Part shown: positions 1 to 10,196 of the stretch, piece after piece
Layout: the number at the start of each line of letters is the position of its first letter
How positions within the stretch are numbered: position 1 is the first letter of the stretch
From: an uncultured Mycoplasmataceae bacterium
GTDB taxonomy: Bacteria; Bacillota_I; Bacilli_A; Mycoplasmatales; Mycoplasmoidaceae
Direction of reading: 5' to 3'
Assembly (NCBI GenBank): GCA_947176635.1
Contig: CAMWRJ010000002.1
Coordinates: 1-23,390 of the forward strand
DNA length: 23,390 nucleotides
The notes under the pieces: generated by a model
Seen by the model: the letters and a program-made list of their open reading frames with translations, nothing else
Database searches by the model: none
Told to the model about the DNA's origin: nothing
Program-made: the position numbers and the translations under genes

Positions 1-7
1 TTTATTT

Positions 8-32
8 AATAAAGATTTTATTGTATTTTTTT
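8..32 (+). terminator. weak possible terminator hairpin
   Basis: AATAAA (8-13) and TTTATT (17-22) form a 6-bp AT-only stem with a 3-nt loop, followed by a T-rich run. It could end a plus-strand gene left of the window. The stem is weak and may be chance in such AT-rich DNA. Confidence 0.2.
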
Positions 33-74
33 ATATTAACTTTAAATTTTTCATAACTATAATAATTTTTAATG

Positions 75-92
75 TTTTTTTTTTTTTTTTTT
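75..92. repeat. 18-nt homopolymeric T tract
   Basis: There is an uninterrupted run of 18 T on the plus strand (18 A on the minus strand), 41 bp beyond the sufB stop codon. It lies outside any gene I can support. Such tracts are prone to slippage in length. I see no GC-containing stem beside it that would make it a normal terminator for the suf operon. Confidence 0.9.
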
Positions 93-133
93 CAACAGGA
101 TTTTAAGTTTATTTAAAATTTAAATAAAATTAA

Positions 134-1501
134 TTATATTTGTTTTAATAATTGATTTAATTCTACAGCATATTCCATTGGTAATTCTTTTGAAAAATCT
201 TCAAAAAAACCAGAAATAATTAATTGTTCTGCTTTTTGTTTATTAAAGCCTTTTGACATTAAATAAAATAATTGTTCATCACTTATTTTACTAATTTTAG
301 CTTCATGACTTATTTTAGAAGTATTATTATCAATAATTTCTATAGGTATTGCATCAGATTTAGCAGTTTTATCTAATAATAATGTATCACATTCTACAAA
401 AGATGTTGAATTTTTTGCAGTTCTTCCAATTTTAACTAATCCACGATAAACATTATTACTATTTTTGTAACCAATAGCTTTTGATAAAATTTGGCTTGAA
501 GTATTTTTACCAACGTGAATCATTTTAGCGCCAGCGTCTTGATAAATACCTTCATTAGCAACAGCAATTGACACACATTTTGCACTTGAATTATCACCAG
601 CTAAAATTGTAGCTGGATATTTCATATTAATTTTTGAACCAATATTTCCATCAATTCAAATCATTCTAGCATTTTCTTTTGTGATTGCTCTTTTAGTCAC
701 CAAATTTAAAACGTTATTACTTCAGTTTTGAATTGTAGTATATCTACATGTTGCATTTTTTTCAACAAAAACTTCAACAACAGCAGCATGTAAATTATTT
801 TTATCATAAATTGGAGCTGTACATCCTTCAATATAATGGACAGAAGAATTTTCATCTACAATAATTAAAGTTCTTTCAAATTGACCAACACTTTTAGCAT
901 TGATTCTAAAATATGATTGTAATGGTTTTTCAAGAACTGTATTTTTTGGGATATAGATAAATGTTCCTCCAGATCACACTGCAGTATTCAAAGCTGCATA
1001 TTTATTATCAGTCATTGGAACTAATTTAGAAAAATATTTATAAAAGATTTCAGGATGTTCTCTTGCTGCTGTATTAGGGTCAGTGAAGATAACATTTTTT
1101 TGTTTTAATTCTTCTAGTAAAGAATGATAAATCATTTCAGAATCATATTGTGTAGCAACACCATTTAAATATTTAGCTTCACTTTCCATAATTCCAATTT
1201 TTTCAAATGTTTCTTTGATATCATTTGGTACATCATCTCAAGAATTAGCTATATTATTAGCAGATGTTGAATAATAAACATATGAATCAAAATCTATAAA
1301 ATTAAGATCTGGACCTCAATTTGGATTATTTAATTTTTTAAATTGTTCATAAGCTTTTAATCTTAATTCACGTAATTCATTAGCTTCATTTTTAATATCA
1401 GAAATTTGATTAATTATGTTTTCATTTAATCCTTTATTTAATTGGATAATAGCATCATTTTCATTATGAAAACCATATTTGTATTCATTATTATTTTTCA
1501 T
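134..1501 (-). CDS. sufB: SufB, Fe-S cluster scaffold subunit
   Basis: SufB is the scaffold subunit of the SufBC2D complex, on which Fe-S clusters are built from SufS-derived sulfur. The gene codes for 455 aa (family about 465-495) and needs several TGA codons read as Trp. Typical SufB blocks are visible: WDDVP followed by a [13 protein letters not shown] stretch in the N-terminal third, a [10 protein letters not shown] block, EGCTAP, and a C-terminal [20 protein letters not shown] block. Cys371, in VECDTLL, sits where I place the sulfur-accepting core Cys of E. coli SufB. It is the last gene of the operon; its ATG overlaps the sufU stop by one base (TAATG), which suggests coupled translation, since no strong Shine-Dalgarno is visible. 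It looks intact, unlike its paralogue SufD. Confidence 0.95.
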
Positions 1502-1947
1502 TATTTATTTTCTTCTTTTAAGATTTCATTAATTGCAAAATAACCCATTTTTGAACATTTGATTCTATTAGGTTGATTAGGAATATTATAGAAAACTAAT
1601 AATTCATCTAAAATTTCTTCATCGTATTTTTCATTACTTATCATTTTTTGGTAATTATCTAAAATAATTTGTGCTTCTTGTAAAGATTTATTAATTAATA
1701 AATCACAAAAAATATCAGTTGTTGATGTACTAATTGCACATCCAATACCAGAGAATAAAGCATCTTTAATAATATTATTATCAATTTTTAAATAGACTGT
1801 GATGTCATCAATACAAGTATTAGATTTGTTGTGGTATTTTATGTAATCACTTGGGATATTACTTTCTTCAATTTTATGACTAGGGTTATCATAATGTTCT
1901 AAAATTATGTTAGTTGCTAACATTGGGTCTTTATTAAAGAATGCCAT
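1501..1947 (-). CDS. sufU: SufU, Zn-dependent sulfurtransferase
   Basis: SufU accepts persulfide sulfur from SufS and passes it to the SufBCD scaffold; in Gram-positive bacteria it is a zinc-dependent sulfurtransferase rather than a scaffold. The protein has 148 aa, the normal size. The zinc ligands are all present: Cys45 and Asp47 (in TCIDD, where the family usually has CGD), Cys70 (in GCAIS) and Cys131 (in RIKCSK). Their spacing closely matches Cys41/Asp43/Cys66/Cys128 of B. subtilis SufU. The start overlaps the 3' end of sufS by 14 nt and is set by a strong AGGAGG ribosome binding site inside sufS. The stop overlaps the sufB start by one base. Confidence 0.95.
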   Translation of the reverse strand: MAFFNKDPMLATNIILEHYDNPSHKIEESNIPSDYIKYHNKSNTCIDDITVYLKIDNNIIKDALFSGIGCAISTSTTDIFCDLLINKSLQEAQIILDNYQKMISNEKYDEEILDELLVFYNIPNQPNRIKCSKMGYFAINEILKEENK

Positions 1948-3157
1948 TTAAAATATCCTCCTTTTTAAAGTTTTTAATTGCATCAACTAATTTATCAATA
2001 TCTTCAAAGTTGTTATAAACATATAAAGAAACTCTAACTAATGAATTTGTATCTAGAATATTACAAATTAATTTAGCACAACTTAAACCACTTCTTACAA
2101 TAATTTTTTTACTGCCTAAATATGAAGCAAAATCTTGTGAAAAAATGCCTTTATAATTAATTGCTACAATTGGAGAATCAACATCATCATTATAGATTTC
2201 AATATTTTTAATTTCTTTTAATTTTTCTCTAATGTATTTAGATAATTGTAATTCATATTCTCTAATAAAATCATAACCAATTTCATTGATAAAATCAATT
2301 GCAGAACCTCATGCTAAGATACCAGAAACATTAGGTGTTCCACCTTCATATTTTTCAATACTTTCTAACAATTCATAACTATTTGTTTGGATTGAAAAAT
2401 TCATCCCTCCACCATATCTTAGTGGTTTAATTAATGGTTGTAATTTTTTCTTAATAAATACAGCGCCTACTCCAGTTGGACCAAACATTTTATGCGCTGA
2501 AATTATTAAGAAATCATAACCACCTTTTTTTGTATCTAATTTTCTATGTTGCACGCATTGGATAGCATCAACAACAACAAAAATATTAGGATTAAATGCT
2601 TTAACCATTTGTGCTATTTCATTTTCATTTAAAACTTTACCAGTAACATTGAAACCACCAGAAAAAGAAACAACTTTTGTTTTTTCATTAATTACTTTTT
2701 TAAAATCTTCAATTGATGGATTTTTATGCATTTCTCCAGCATAAACTATCTTAATACCAATTTCATCTGCTAATCTCATTCATGGAAGAATATTTGAAGC
2801 ATGCTCACCATATGTTAAAACAATTTCATCACCAGCTTTTAAATGTTCTCTAATACCTTGAGCTACTAAATTTAATCCTTCAGTACCACCACCACAAAAA
2901 GCAATTTCTTCATGATCAGCATTTAATAAATTTGCTAATTTAGCTCGAACTTTTTGTACACCATCATAAACTTCATATGTTAATTTTGAATCAGTGTTAT
3001 GTGGATTAGAGCTATATTTTTCATAGTATTTAGTAATTGCATTAATAACTGATTGAGGTTTTAATGTTGTTGCACCTGAATCCATATAAACATAATCAGG
3101 ATTATTTTTGAATCAAGGGAACATATTTCTAATTTTTTTATTATCTATTTTTTTCAT
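1934..3157 (-). CDS. sufS: SufS, cysteine desulfurase
   Basis: SufS is a PLP-dependent group II cysteine desulfurase. It converts cysteine to alanine and leaves a persulfide on its active-site Cys, which SufU then takes over. The protein has 407 aa (family about 406). The N-terminus has the MDSGATTLKP block; Lys223 in SAHKMFGPTG is the PLP Schiff-base lysine; Cys360 in RSGLSCA is the catalytic Cys. These match Lys224 and Cys361 of B. subtilis SufS within one residue. Two internal TGA codons are Trp, so the gene is not broken. The ATG overlaps the sufD stop by one base (TAATG), with AAAGGA just upstream inside sufD. Confidence 0.96.
1957..1962 (-). promoter_or_regulatory. strong ribosome binding site of sufU
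   Basis: On the minus strand this reads AGGAGG, 9 nt before the sufU ATG and inside the sufS coding region. It is the only full consensus Shine-Dalgarno in the suf operon, and it decides the sufU start even though that start overlaps sufS. Confidence 0.8.
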
Positions 3158-3762
3158 TATTGATCCTTTTTAATAAGTTTATTTAATTTTTTAAGATATT
3201 TGTTTTGTTTATTTTCTGATAATGAATTTAATGATAGCTTTATAAATCCATTTAAAATTATTTTTTTACATGTTTGTTCATTAAAACCTTTAGACATTAA
3301 ATAAAATAACTCTTCTTCATTCATACCGCCAATGTTTAAAGCATGATTTGCAATTACTTGATCTGAATTAACTGTTAATTGAGGAATTCCTAATATTCTA
3401 GAATTTTCAGATAATAAAATTCCTTTAATATTTTGACTAATTTTTGCAAAATTAATATTCTCAGGAATCATTGAATCTAATTTAATATTCATTGAAGAAT
3501 TATCATTAGCAATAGCATTAATGTTAACTATATTCTCTGATTTATCAAAAAATGAATTGGTTTTGACATTTATATTTACAATTGCATTTTGATAAGAATA
3601 AATTACAACATTTAAACTAAATTTAACATCTTTTTGAATATCAACATTAATATTTATATTTGCATCTTCTTTTAAAACACAAAACAGATTTTGAGTTGTA
3701 TCTTTATTAACAAATAATGATAATGCAAATTCTTTTTTTATAAATTTAAAATTATTTTCCAT
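3157..3762 (-). CDS. sufD: SufD, N-terminally truncated
   Basis: SufD is the SufB paralogue that pairs with SufB and binds SufC in the SufBC2D scaffold. This one has only 201 aa, about half of the usual 400-450. What remains looks like the beta-helix core (an alternating, Asn/Ile-rich stretch, residues about 20-120) and the C-terminal block: PQLTVNSDQVIANHALNIGG followed by [13 protein letters not shown], the latter also found at the end of SufB in this window. The His in ANHALNIG is at the position of the conserved SufD core His. The reading frame upstream meets a TAA eight codons before the ATG, and sufC fills the space before that, so the N-terminal domain is absent rather than frameshifted. 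The ATG overlaps sufC by 11 nt and has no clear Shine-Dalgarno. Only the exact start is open to doubt. Confidence 0.88.
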   Translation of the reverse strand: MENNFKFIKKEFALSLFVNKDTTQNLFCVLKEDANININVDIQKDVKFSLNVVIYSYQNAIVNINVKTNSFFDKSENIVNINAIANDNSSMNIKLDSMIPENINFAKISQNIKGILLSENSRILGIPQLTVNSDQVIANHALNIGGMNEEELFYLMSKGFNEQTCKKIILNGFIKLSLNSLSENKQNKYLKKLNKLIKKDQ

Positions 3763-4564
3763 TGCAATAAAAATCTTTTGCTGTATTTAACAAATTGATA
3801 TCTTCTGATTCTTTTTTAATACTAATGTTTAATTCTTTTTCAATTCATTCATATCCTTCATTATTAATACGATTAGCTAATTCTTTATCACCTTCAAGAA
3901 TTATTGAACCATTAACTATTAAATAAACTCTATCTGGAATTAAATCTTGTAATAGCTTATCATTATGACTGATATAAATTATCGCTTTATTTTTTTGTTT
4001 TTGTTCTAATAATATTTTTGTAATTTTTTGTAATGCATCTGAATCTAATCCACTATCAATTTCATCTAGAAAAATAAAATCTGGATTTAGTAATAGCATT
4101 TGCAAAATTTCCATTTTTTTTCTTTCACCACCACTAAAATTTTCATTAATGTTTCTTTTTAAGAATTCATCATTTAATCCTAGTTCTTTTAATTTGTGAG
4201 TGACTTGTTTGTAAAAATCTAAAACTTTAATTTCTTTTCCATCATGACTTAATTCATTTCTTAATAAGTCAAAAGTTTTTAATCCTGGAATTTCTATTGG
4301 ATATTGATTAGCTAAAAAAATACCACTTTTAGCAATTTTATCAGTTGTTCATTCATTTGCTAATTCATTATTAATAACTAAATTTCCACTACTAATTTTT
4401 GTAGAATAATGTTTCAGAATGGACTTAAATAATGTTGATTTACCATGTCCATTTGGACCAACTATCAATATTGTTTCGCCTTCATTTATTTTCATATTTA
4501 TTGAATTTAATATCTTTTTATTATTTATTTCAATCGATAAATTATTTAACTCTATTCTTTTCAT
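3752..4564 (-). CDS. sufC: SufC, ATPase of the SUF scaffold
   Basis: SufC is a soluble ABC-type ATPase that binds SufB and SufD and drives conformational change of the scaffold. The protein has 270 aa (family about 250-260). Walker A is GPNGHGKST (residues 36-44), the ABC signature is FSGGERKK (about 143-150), Walker B is FIFLDEIDSG (about 163-172), and the switch His is in YISHND. The SufC-type DEIDSGLD after Walker B separates it from transporter ATPases. Two TGA codons are Trp, one near residue 73 and one near residue 241. It is the first gene of the operon, 35-45 nt downstream of a TATAAT box. No good Shine-Dalgarno is visible before its ATG. Confidence 0.96.
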
Positions 4565-4609
4565 ATTAGTTTAAAACCATTTTCTTTTTTGAAATTTCTT
4601 ATACAAATT

Positions 4610-4615
4610 ATTATA
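4610..4615 (-). promoter_or_regulatory. -10 box of the suf operon
   Basis: The minus strand reads TATAAT, predicting a start near 4603 and a leader of about 40 nt before sufC. A second candidate, TATAAG, lies at 4598-4603. No -35 box is convincing. The hexamer shares two bases with a TATAAT on the other strand (4614-4619). Confidence 0.5.
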
Positions 4616-4619
4616 TAAT
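4614..4619 (+). promoter_or_regulatory. -10 box of the lipoprotein gene
   Basis: TATAAT predicts a start near 4626 and a leader of about 47 nt. A TTGAAA at 4589-4594 is a possible -35, but the spacing of 19 bp is long. The AGGAG ribosome binding site is at 4659-4663, before the ATG at 4673. Confidence 0.5.
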
Positions 4620-4672
4620 TATATGATAAAAAAATGTTTATTGTATTATTGTAAAATTAGGAGTGAATAAAT

Positions 4673-7600
4673 ATGAAAAAAACTTCAAAAATTCTTTTAG
4701 GGGCTTTATTGCCTGTTTCGTTATTAAGTATATCTTCTTCTGTATTATTTATTACATCATGTAGTACAACAAATACTTCAACTTTCGATGAACAAAAATT
4801 CAAAGAAAATGATGGAATGAGATACATGGATTTAACTAATACAGGTGTTGCTGAATATAATGATAAAATGGAAACAACTAATGTAGCCAACACTTTATTA
4901 GCTACAAAAGAAGGAACAACAAGTTATATTTTTACATATTCAGATCAATTTTTAATTGATTGATTTTCTAAAGTAAATGACCCTATTTTAAGTACATATT
5001 ACAATGACCAACTTAAAGAAATTGAAGATCAATACGTAGATAAAGAAGCTTCATATACAGATAAAAATTTGTTCCAAAGAGAAGTTTTAGACCCAACAGG
5101 TGGGACAAAAAATACTTATATTTATTCACAATTAATTCCTAAACTAAAACAACAATTATCAGAAAATTTATTTTCTAGAGATTATTTAGGTATTAAAACA
5201 GATAATGGTAGAGTAATTAAATTAGATAATCAAGATGCTGAAGCAATTGCAGCAATTAAAGACTCAAAAAATATTAATGGAGCTTCAGCAGGTACAAGAA
5301 ACAATTTTGTATTTAGTGAAAAATCAGTAACTAGTGCTAATCCATTTGATAAATATTATGCTGATTTTATTAATTTCATTTTTGAAGAATGAACAAAAGA
5401 AACATTACCAATAATTACTCCAACTGTTTTATTTAAACAATCAACTGGTACATCTCCACAAAATAGTGGTTTATTTAATCCAACATTCTTTGGAGCATCT
5501 ACTTTAGAAGGTACAGATTCAAGTTACCAATTCCAATGATTTGATCCTGCTAATGAAGATTACAATTCGCCTAATGCATCAATGAAATATAAACGTTTTG
5601 TTGCTAATTTAACTAGTTATGTTGATAATAATACTGGAGCTATCAATATTCCTAAATATTTAACTGATGACTCATCAATAATGTTGATTACTAATGGTAA
5701 ATCTTGTTATACAGATTTTGTTACACCTTTTGCAGCTGCAGCAATGTATAATTTTTCATCATTAGTTTTTGGTACTAATGGATTAAGTATATCTAGTTTA
5801 GATGCAAATAGCATAATGAAAAATTTTGTATCAACTAACGATGTAACAACAATTGGTTATTTTGCATTACCTTATTCACCAACAACTGATACTTTTTTAG
5901 GTGATTATAAAGACATAAAATCAATTAGAGAAACATTTAAAGTAAATAATTCAAGCGGTGAAACTCCTTTTATTGCAACAAGAGATGAGTTTGGTGTTCA
6001 TATTATTGGTATTGATAGATACAATAAAATAAAAGAAGCAGTTAATGGTAAAACTGGTAAACAAGCATTTGATAGTGCGATTGTTGAAATCCAAAACACA
6101 ATTTTATGAAGAACAGCTCAAAAAATTATGTCAGCAGGTGATTCAAATGCTGATAGTATTAGTTTAGAATTAAAATCAACTTTAAAATCTTATTATGATG
6201 AAAATTCATCTGAATTAATTTTTAAATATTTAAATTCAAAGAAAACATCATCTAATACTAATAATGATTATTTATTTAGTAGTGACACAATTAAAGATGG
6301 AGAAACATTAATTGATCTTACACAAGACACTCCTGAAAAAACAATGATGGTGGCATCATTGAAAATGAAATCAGTTGAAGATGCAATTGATTTTATAAAT
6401 ACAATAAAAGAAAAAATGTATACATTACAATCAACATATTCAACAAATGATAAACCATCAACATGAAAAAATAATGGATTAGCTGGAGTATTACCATATA
6501 CAAGAAACAATACAACTGCTAATTTTGATCAATTAACTGATATTGTATTCAAAATATTAGGAAACAATAGTAATAATATTTATGATACTTATACAAATGC
6601 AAAAAATGAATTAGTAACTGCAATAAATGGTTTAAATTTAAAACCTGCAACTAAAACTAATTATTTTAATGGTGATAAAATTGGCGAACAAGTTGGTGTT
6701 TCACAATATGAATTTGTAAACAATTGAAATGTTAATCAAATTTTAGTTAAAGATTCAAGTGTAAACGATGTAGTTAACTTATATAATCAATTATGAGATA
6801 CTAAAACTATTAATGACAATTTTAAAAAATTTATAGATAGTTCAGATCAATCGTTTGAAAAAAGTGTTGCTAATAAATTAGTTGATCAATTTTCAAGTAA
6901 TTATTCAATTTCAAAAGCTTTTTCGAGTAGTGAACAAAAAGCTTCAATAGGTTTAGATTTTACTAACTTAAATAACTTAGAAACAACATCAACAAAATGA
7001 GTTAATGATAAAATTCAAAATAACAAAGTTGGAACAGATTATTCATTATTAATTGGTGCTAACTCTGATTTCCAAACTTTCTTAAAAACTTTAGTTTGAT
7101 TGTTAACACCAACTAAAGATGAAAATGATGCAAATTCTACAATCACATATAGTTTTGAAAATTTAATTAAAGTTCTAAATGAAATGATAGAAAATGAAGA
7201 AACTAATGTTGGATATATTGGTTGAACAAGTGAATCATATATTTTTGCAGATGGAAATTTTGGTAAAGATAAAGTAAAAGATTTTTCATATAAAAACCCT
7301 GCTTTAATGACTAATATCAATACTTATACATACTATAGCGCTCCTAATCCAGATTTAAATAATCCAGATTCAGTTTATTATGGTGTAAACCCTACATTCT
7401 TTAATTCAGCAAAAATGGAAAAAACTAGCACTAATGTATCAAATGGTTTCTTAGGATTCCAAAGCTCATCAACAACATTAACAACTTCTTCATTACCATC
7501 AGATTTATATTCTGGAAAATTATTAACATTAAATACAGCAAATGCAAATGATAATTTTACAGGATTATTCTATAGATTTAATAATGGTAATGATCAAACT

Positions 7601-8236
7601 GCTAAAGATAATATGAAAAAATATTGTAATGAAACAAACAATATTTATGAATTAAATAAAATTGCAAGACAAATTAAATCTTATGGATTAGGTATTTTAA
7701 GTCAAAATATTGATTCAAATATTGAAGGAATTGGAACAGTTTCAATTGGTGATGCATTAACAATGATTTCAGAGGGTCAAGATTTAACAAATAATTTAAT
7801 TTCTCTTGAAAATAGAAAAAAATTAATGGATTTAGTAATTGATAAAATTCCAGATCAAGCATTTAAACAAATTAAAGCTCAAAACTTATATACATCAGAT
7901 TTAAATAATGGATCAACTAATTTATTTGTTGACAGTTCAACAACTAAAGCGTCTCAATATGTAGTTACTCAATTCAATAAAACTGATATTGATAATTTTG
8001 AAAAATGAGTTAAAGAAACAACATCAAAAGATATTGCACAAATGGAATTTGCAAATATGGATATTTCTACATTCTTTAGTGCAATTGTATTATTAGCTCA
8101 AAATTCAGAAGTTCAATCTCGTTCATCAACACACTGATCAAATATTTCTAAAGAGAAGAAAATAATTGTTTATAATTATTTAGTTGCTCAAAAATTAGGA
8201 GAATCAGTTGTAGAAAATTGAGATGATTTTAAATAA
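4673..8236 (+). CDS. large surface lipoprotein, 1187 aa
   Basis: This is a secreted, membrane-anchored lipoprotein of 1187 aa. The N-terminus is MKKTSK, then a hydrophobic stretch, then a lipobox-like ITSC, so Cys30 should be the lipidated residue after signal peptidase II cleavage. The rest is hydrophilic, Ser/Thr/Asn-rich and has no further membrane segment, so it should sit on the outer face. Many in-frame TGA codons are Trp; all segments share one frame, so this is one intact gene. Size and style recall the large conserved lipoproteins of the pneumoniae group (MG307/MG309 type, DUF3713), but I cannot confirm homology. FGVHIIGIDRY (from residue 440) faintly resembles the closing motif of parvulin/PrsA isomerases. 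It is transcribed divergently from suf, has AGGAG before the start and ends at a terminator. Function is unknown. Confidence 0.9.
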
Positions 8237-8244
8237 TAGATAAG

Positions 8245-8279
8245 AATATGGAATGATTAAAATTCATGCCATATTTTTT
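8245..8279 (+). terminator. rho-independent terminator after the lipoprotein gene
   Basis: AATATGG (8245-8251) pairs with CCATATT (8269-8275), and an inner ATGA/TCAT stem follows after one mismatch, with a T run to 8279. It starts 9 nt after the lipoprotein stop codon. Confidence 0.75.
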
Positions 8280-8313
8280 ATTAATTTATAATTATTTTTA
8301 AACTCATATTTGA

Positions 8314-8339
8314 TTTATCTTATAATTAAATAAGATAAA
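8314..8339 (+). repeat. perfect 10-bp inverted repeat over the lepA -10 box
   Basis: TTTATCTTAT (8314-8323) and ATAAGATAAA (8330-8339) are perfect inverted copies separated by AATTAA. The TATAAT at 8321-8326 lies across the left arm and spacer. It could be an operator, a hairpin near the 5' end of the lepA transcript, or a second terminator, but no tight T run follows. Confidence 0.6.
8321..8326 (+). promoter_or_regulatory. -10 box of lepA-acpS
   Basis: TATAAT lies after the lipoprotein terminator and predicts a start near 8333, about 64 nt before the lepA ATG. No good -35 is seen. Confidence 0.45.
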
Positions 8340-8396
8340 ATAATTTAATTTTTTATATTCAAATTAAACCAATATTTTAATTAAAGGTATGTATTT

Positions 8397-10193
8397 ATGG
8401 ACAAGTCAAAAATTAGAAATTTTAGTATTATAGCTCATATAGACCATGGTAAATCTACATTAAGTGATCGGATTATTGAATTAACAAATTCAATTTCACA
8501 AAGAGAAATGAAAGATCAAATTTTAGATTCAATGGATATTGAACGTGAACGTGGTATTACAATTAAATTAAATGCTGTTCAATTAAATTACACATATAAT
8601 AATGAACAATATTTATTTCATTTAATTGATACACCAGGTCATGTTGATTTTACTTATGAAGTTAGTCGTAGTTTAGCAGCATGCGAAGGCGCATTATTAA
8701 TAATTGATGCAGCACAAGGAATTGAAGCTCAAACTTTATCAAATGTTTATTTAGCTTTAGAAAACAACTTAGAAATTATTCCAATTATTAATAAAATTGA
8801 TTTACCAAGTGCAGATCCTGAAAGAGTAAAAAAAGAAGTTGAAGATTTAATTGGTTTAGATTGTTCAGAAGCACCAATGATTTCTGCTAAAACTGGTTTA
8901 AATGTTGATAAAGTTTTAGAAGCAATTATTAAATATATACCCGCACCAAAAAATAATGATGACAATGCACCATTACAAGCTTTAATTTTTGATTCATATT
9001 ATGATTCTTATAAAGGTGTTATTTGTTTTATTAGATTAAAAAATGGAAAAATTAAAGTTGGTGACAAAATCAAAATGATGGCTACAAATAAAGAATTTAT
9101 TGTAACTGAAGTTGGAATTAGAACACCAAAAATTATTAATAAAAATGAATTAGTTGCAGGTGAAGTTGGATGAGTTGCAGCAAGTATTAAAACAGCACAT
9201 GATGTGCATGTTGGTGATACAATAACAACTGTTCAAAATTCTTGTTTAGAACCATTACCTGGTTATAAAAAAATATTGCCAATGGTATTTTGTGGTTTAT
9301 ACCCAATTGATACTAGCCAATATGATGATTTTAAAGAAGCTATGGAAAAAATTTCATTATCAGATGCTTCATTAACATATGAATATGAAACATCACAAGC
9401 ATTAGGTTTTGGAATTAGATGTGGATTTTTAGGTTTATTACATATGGATGTAATACAAGAAAGAATATCTAGAGAATTTAATATTGATTTAATTTCTACT
9501 GCTCCTTCTGTTGAATATATTGTAATTAAAACAAATGGTGAAGAAGTAAAAGTTGATAATCCTTCTAAATTACCAGATAGAACTTTAATTGATAAGATTT
9601 TAGAACCATTTATAAAATTAGAAATTTTAACACCAGATAATTATGTTGGTTCATTAATGGAATTATGTCAAGAATATAGAGGTGTTTATAAAGATTTAAT
9701 TTACGTAGATAACATTAGAAGAAAATTGATTTATGAATTACCATTAAGTGAAATTATGCATTCATTTTTTGATAAATTAAAATCTATCTCTAAAGGTTAT
9801 GCAACAATGGATTATGAATTAATTGGTTATCGTGCAGAAAAATTAGTAAAAGTTGATATTTTATTAAATGGAAATAAAATTGATGCATTAAGTTTTATTA
9901 CACATTTAGATTTTGCTTATCGTAAATCAAAAGTAATTACTGAAAAATTAAAAGAATTAATTCCAAGACATCAATTTGAAATTCCTGTTCAAGCTTCAAT
10001 TGGTTCAAAAATTATTGCTCGTGAAACTGTAAAATCATATCGTAAAAACGTATTAGCTAAATGTTATGGTGGTGATATTACACGTAAGAAAAAATTATTA
10101 GAGCAACAAAAAGAAGGTAAAAAGAAATTAAAAGCTATTGGTAATGTTTCTTTACCACAAGATGTTTTTATTAATGTACTAAAGGATGATTAA
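8397..10193 (+). CDS. lepA: LepA, translation elongation factor 4
   Basis: LepA/EF4 is a ribosome-bound GTPase related to EF-G and linked to back-translocation or ribosome assembly. The protein has 598 aa, normal for the family. The GTPase motifs are AHIDHGKST (G1), DTPGHVDF (G3) and [10 protein letters not shown] (G4). The LepA-specific C-terminal domain is present near the end ([20 protein letters not shown], then SLPQDVFI). One TGA, at 9171-9173, is Trp. The start follows AAAGG by about 10 nt and gives the usual [18 protein letters not shown] opening. The acpS start codon follows 3 nt after the stop, so the two are probably co-transcribed. Confidence 0.97.
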
Positions 10194-10196
10194 TCA

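Noticed and set aside
108..128. AT-only palindrome TTTATTTAAA-A-TTTAAATAAA as the suf terminator
   Set aside because: On the minus strand no T run follows it, the loop is only one base, and such palindromes are frequent in AT-rich DNA.
4673..8236. Possible string of broken lipoprotein pseudogenes
   Set aside because: All pieces share one frame and are split only by TGA, which is Trp here; no frameshift or TAA/TAG is seen.
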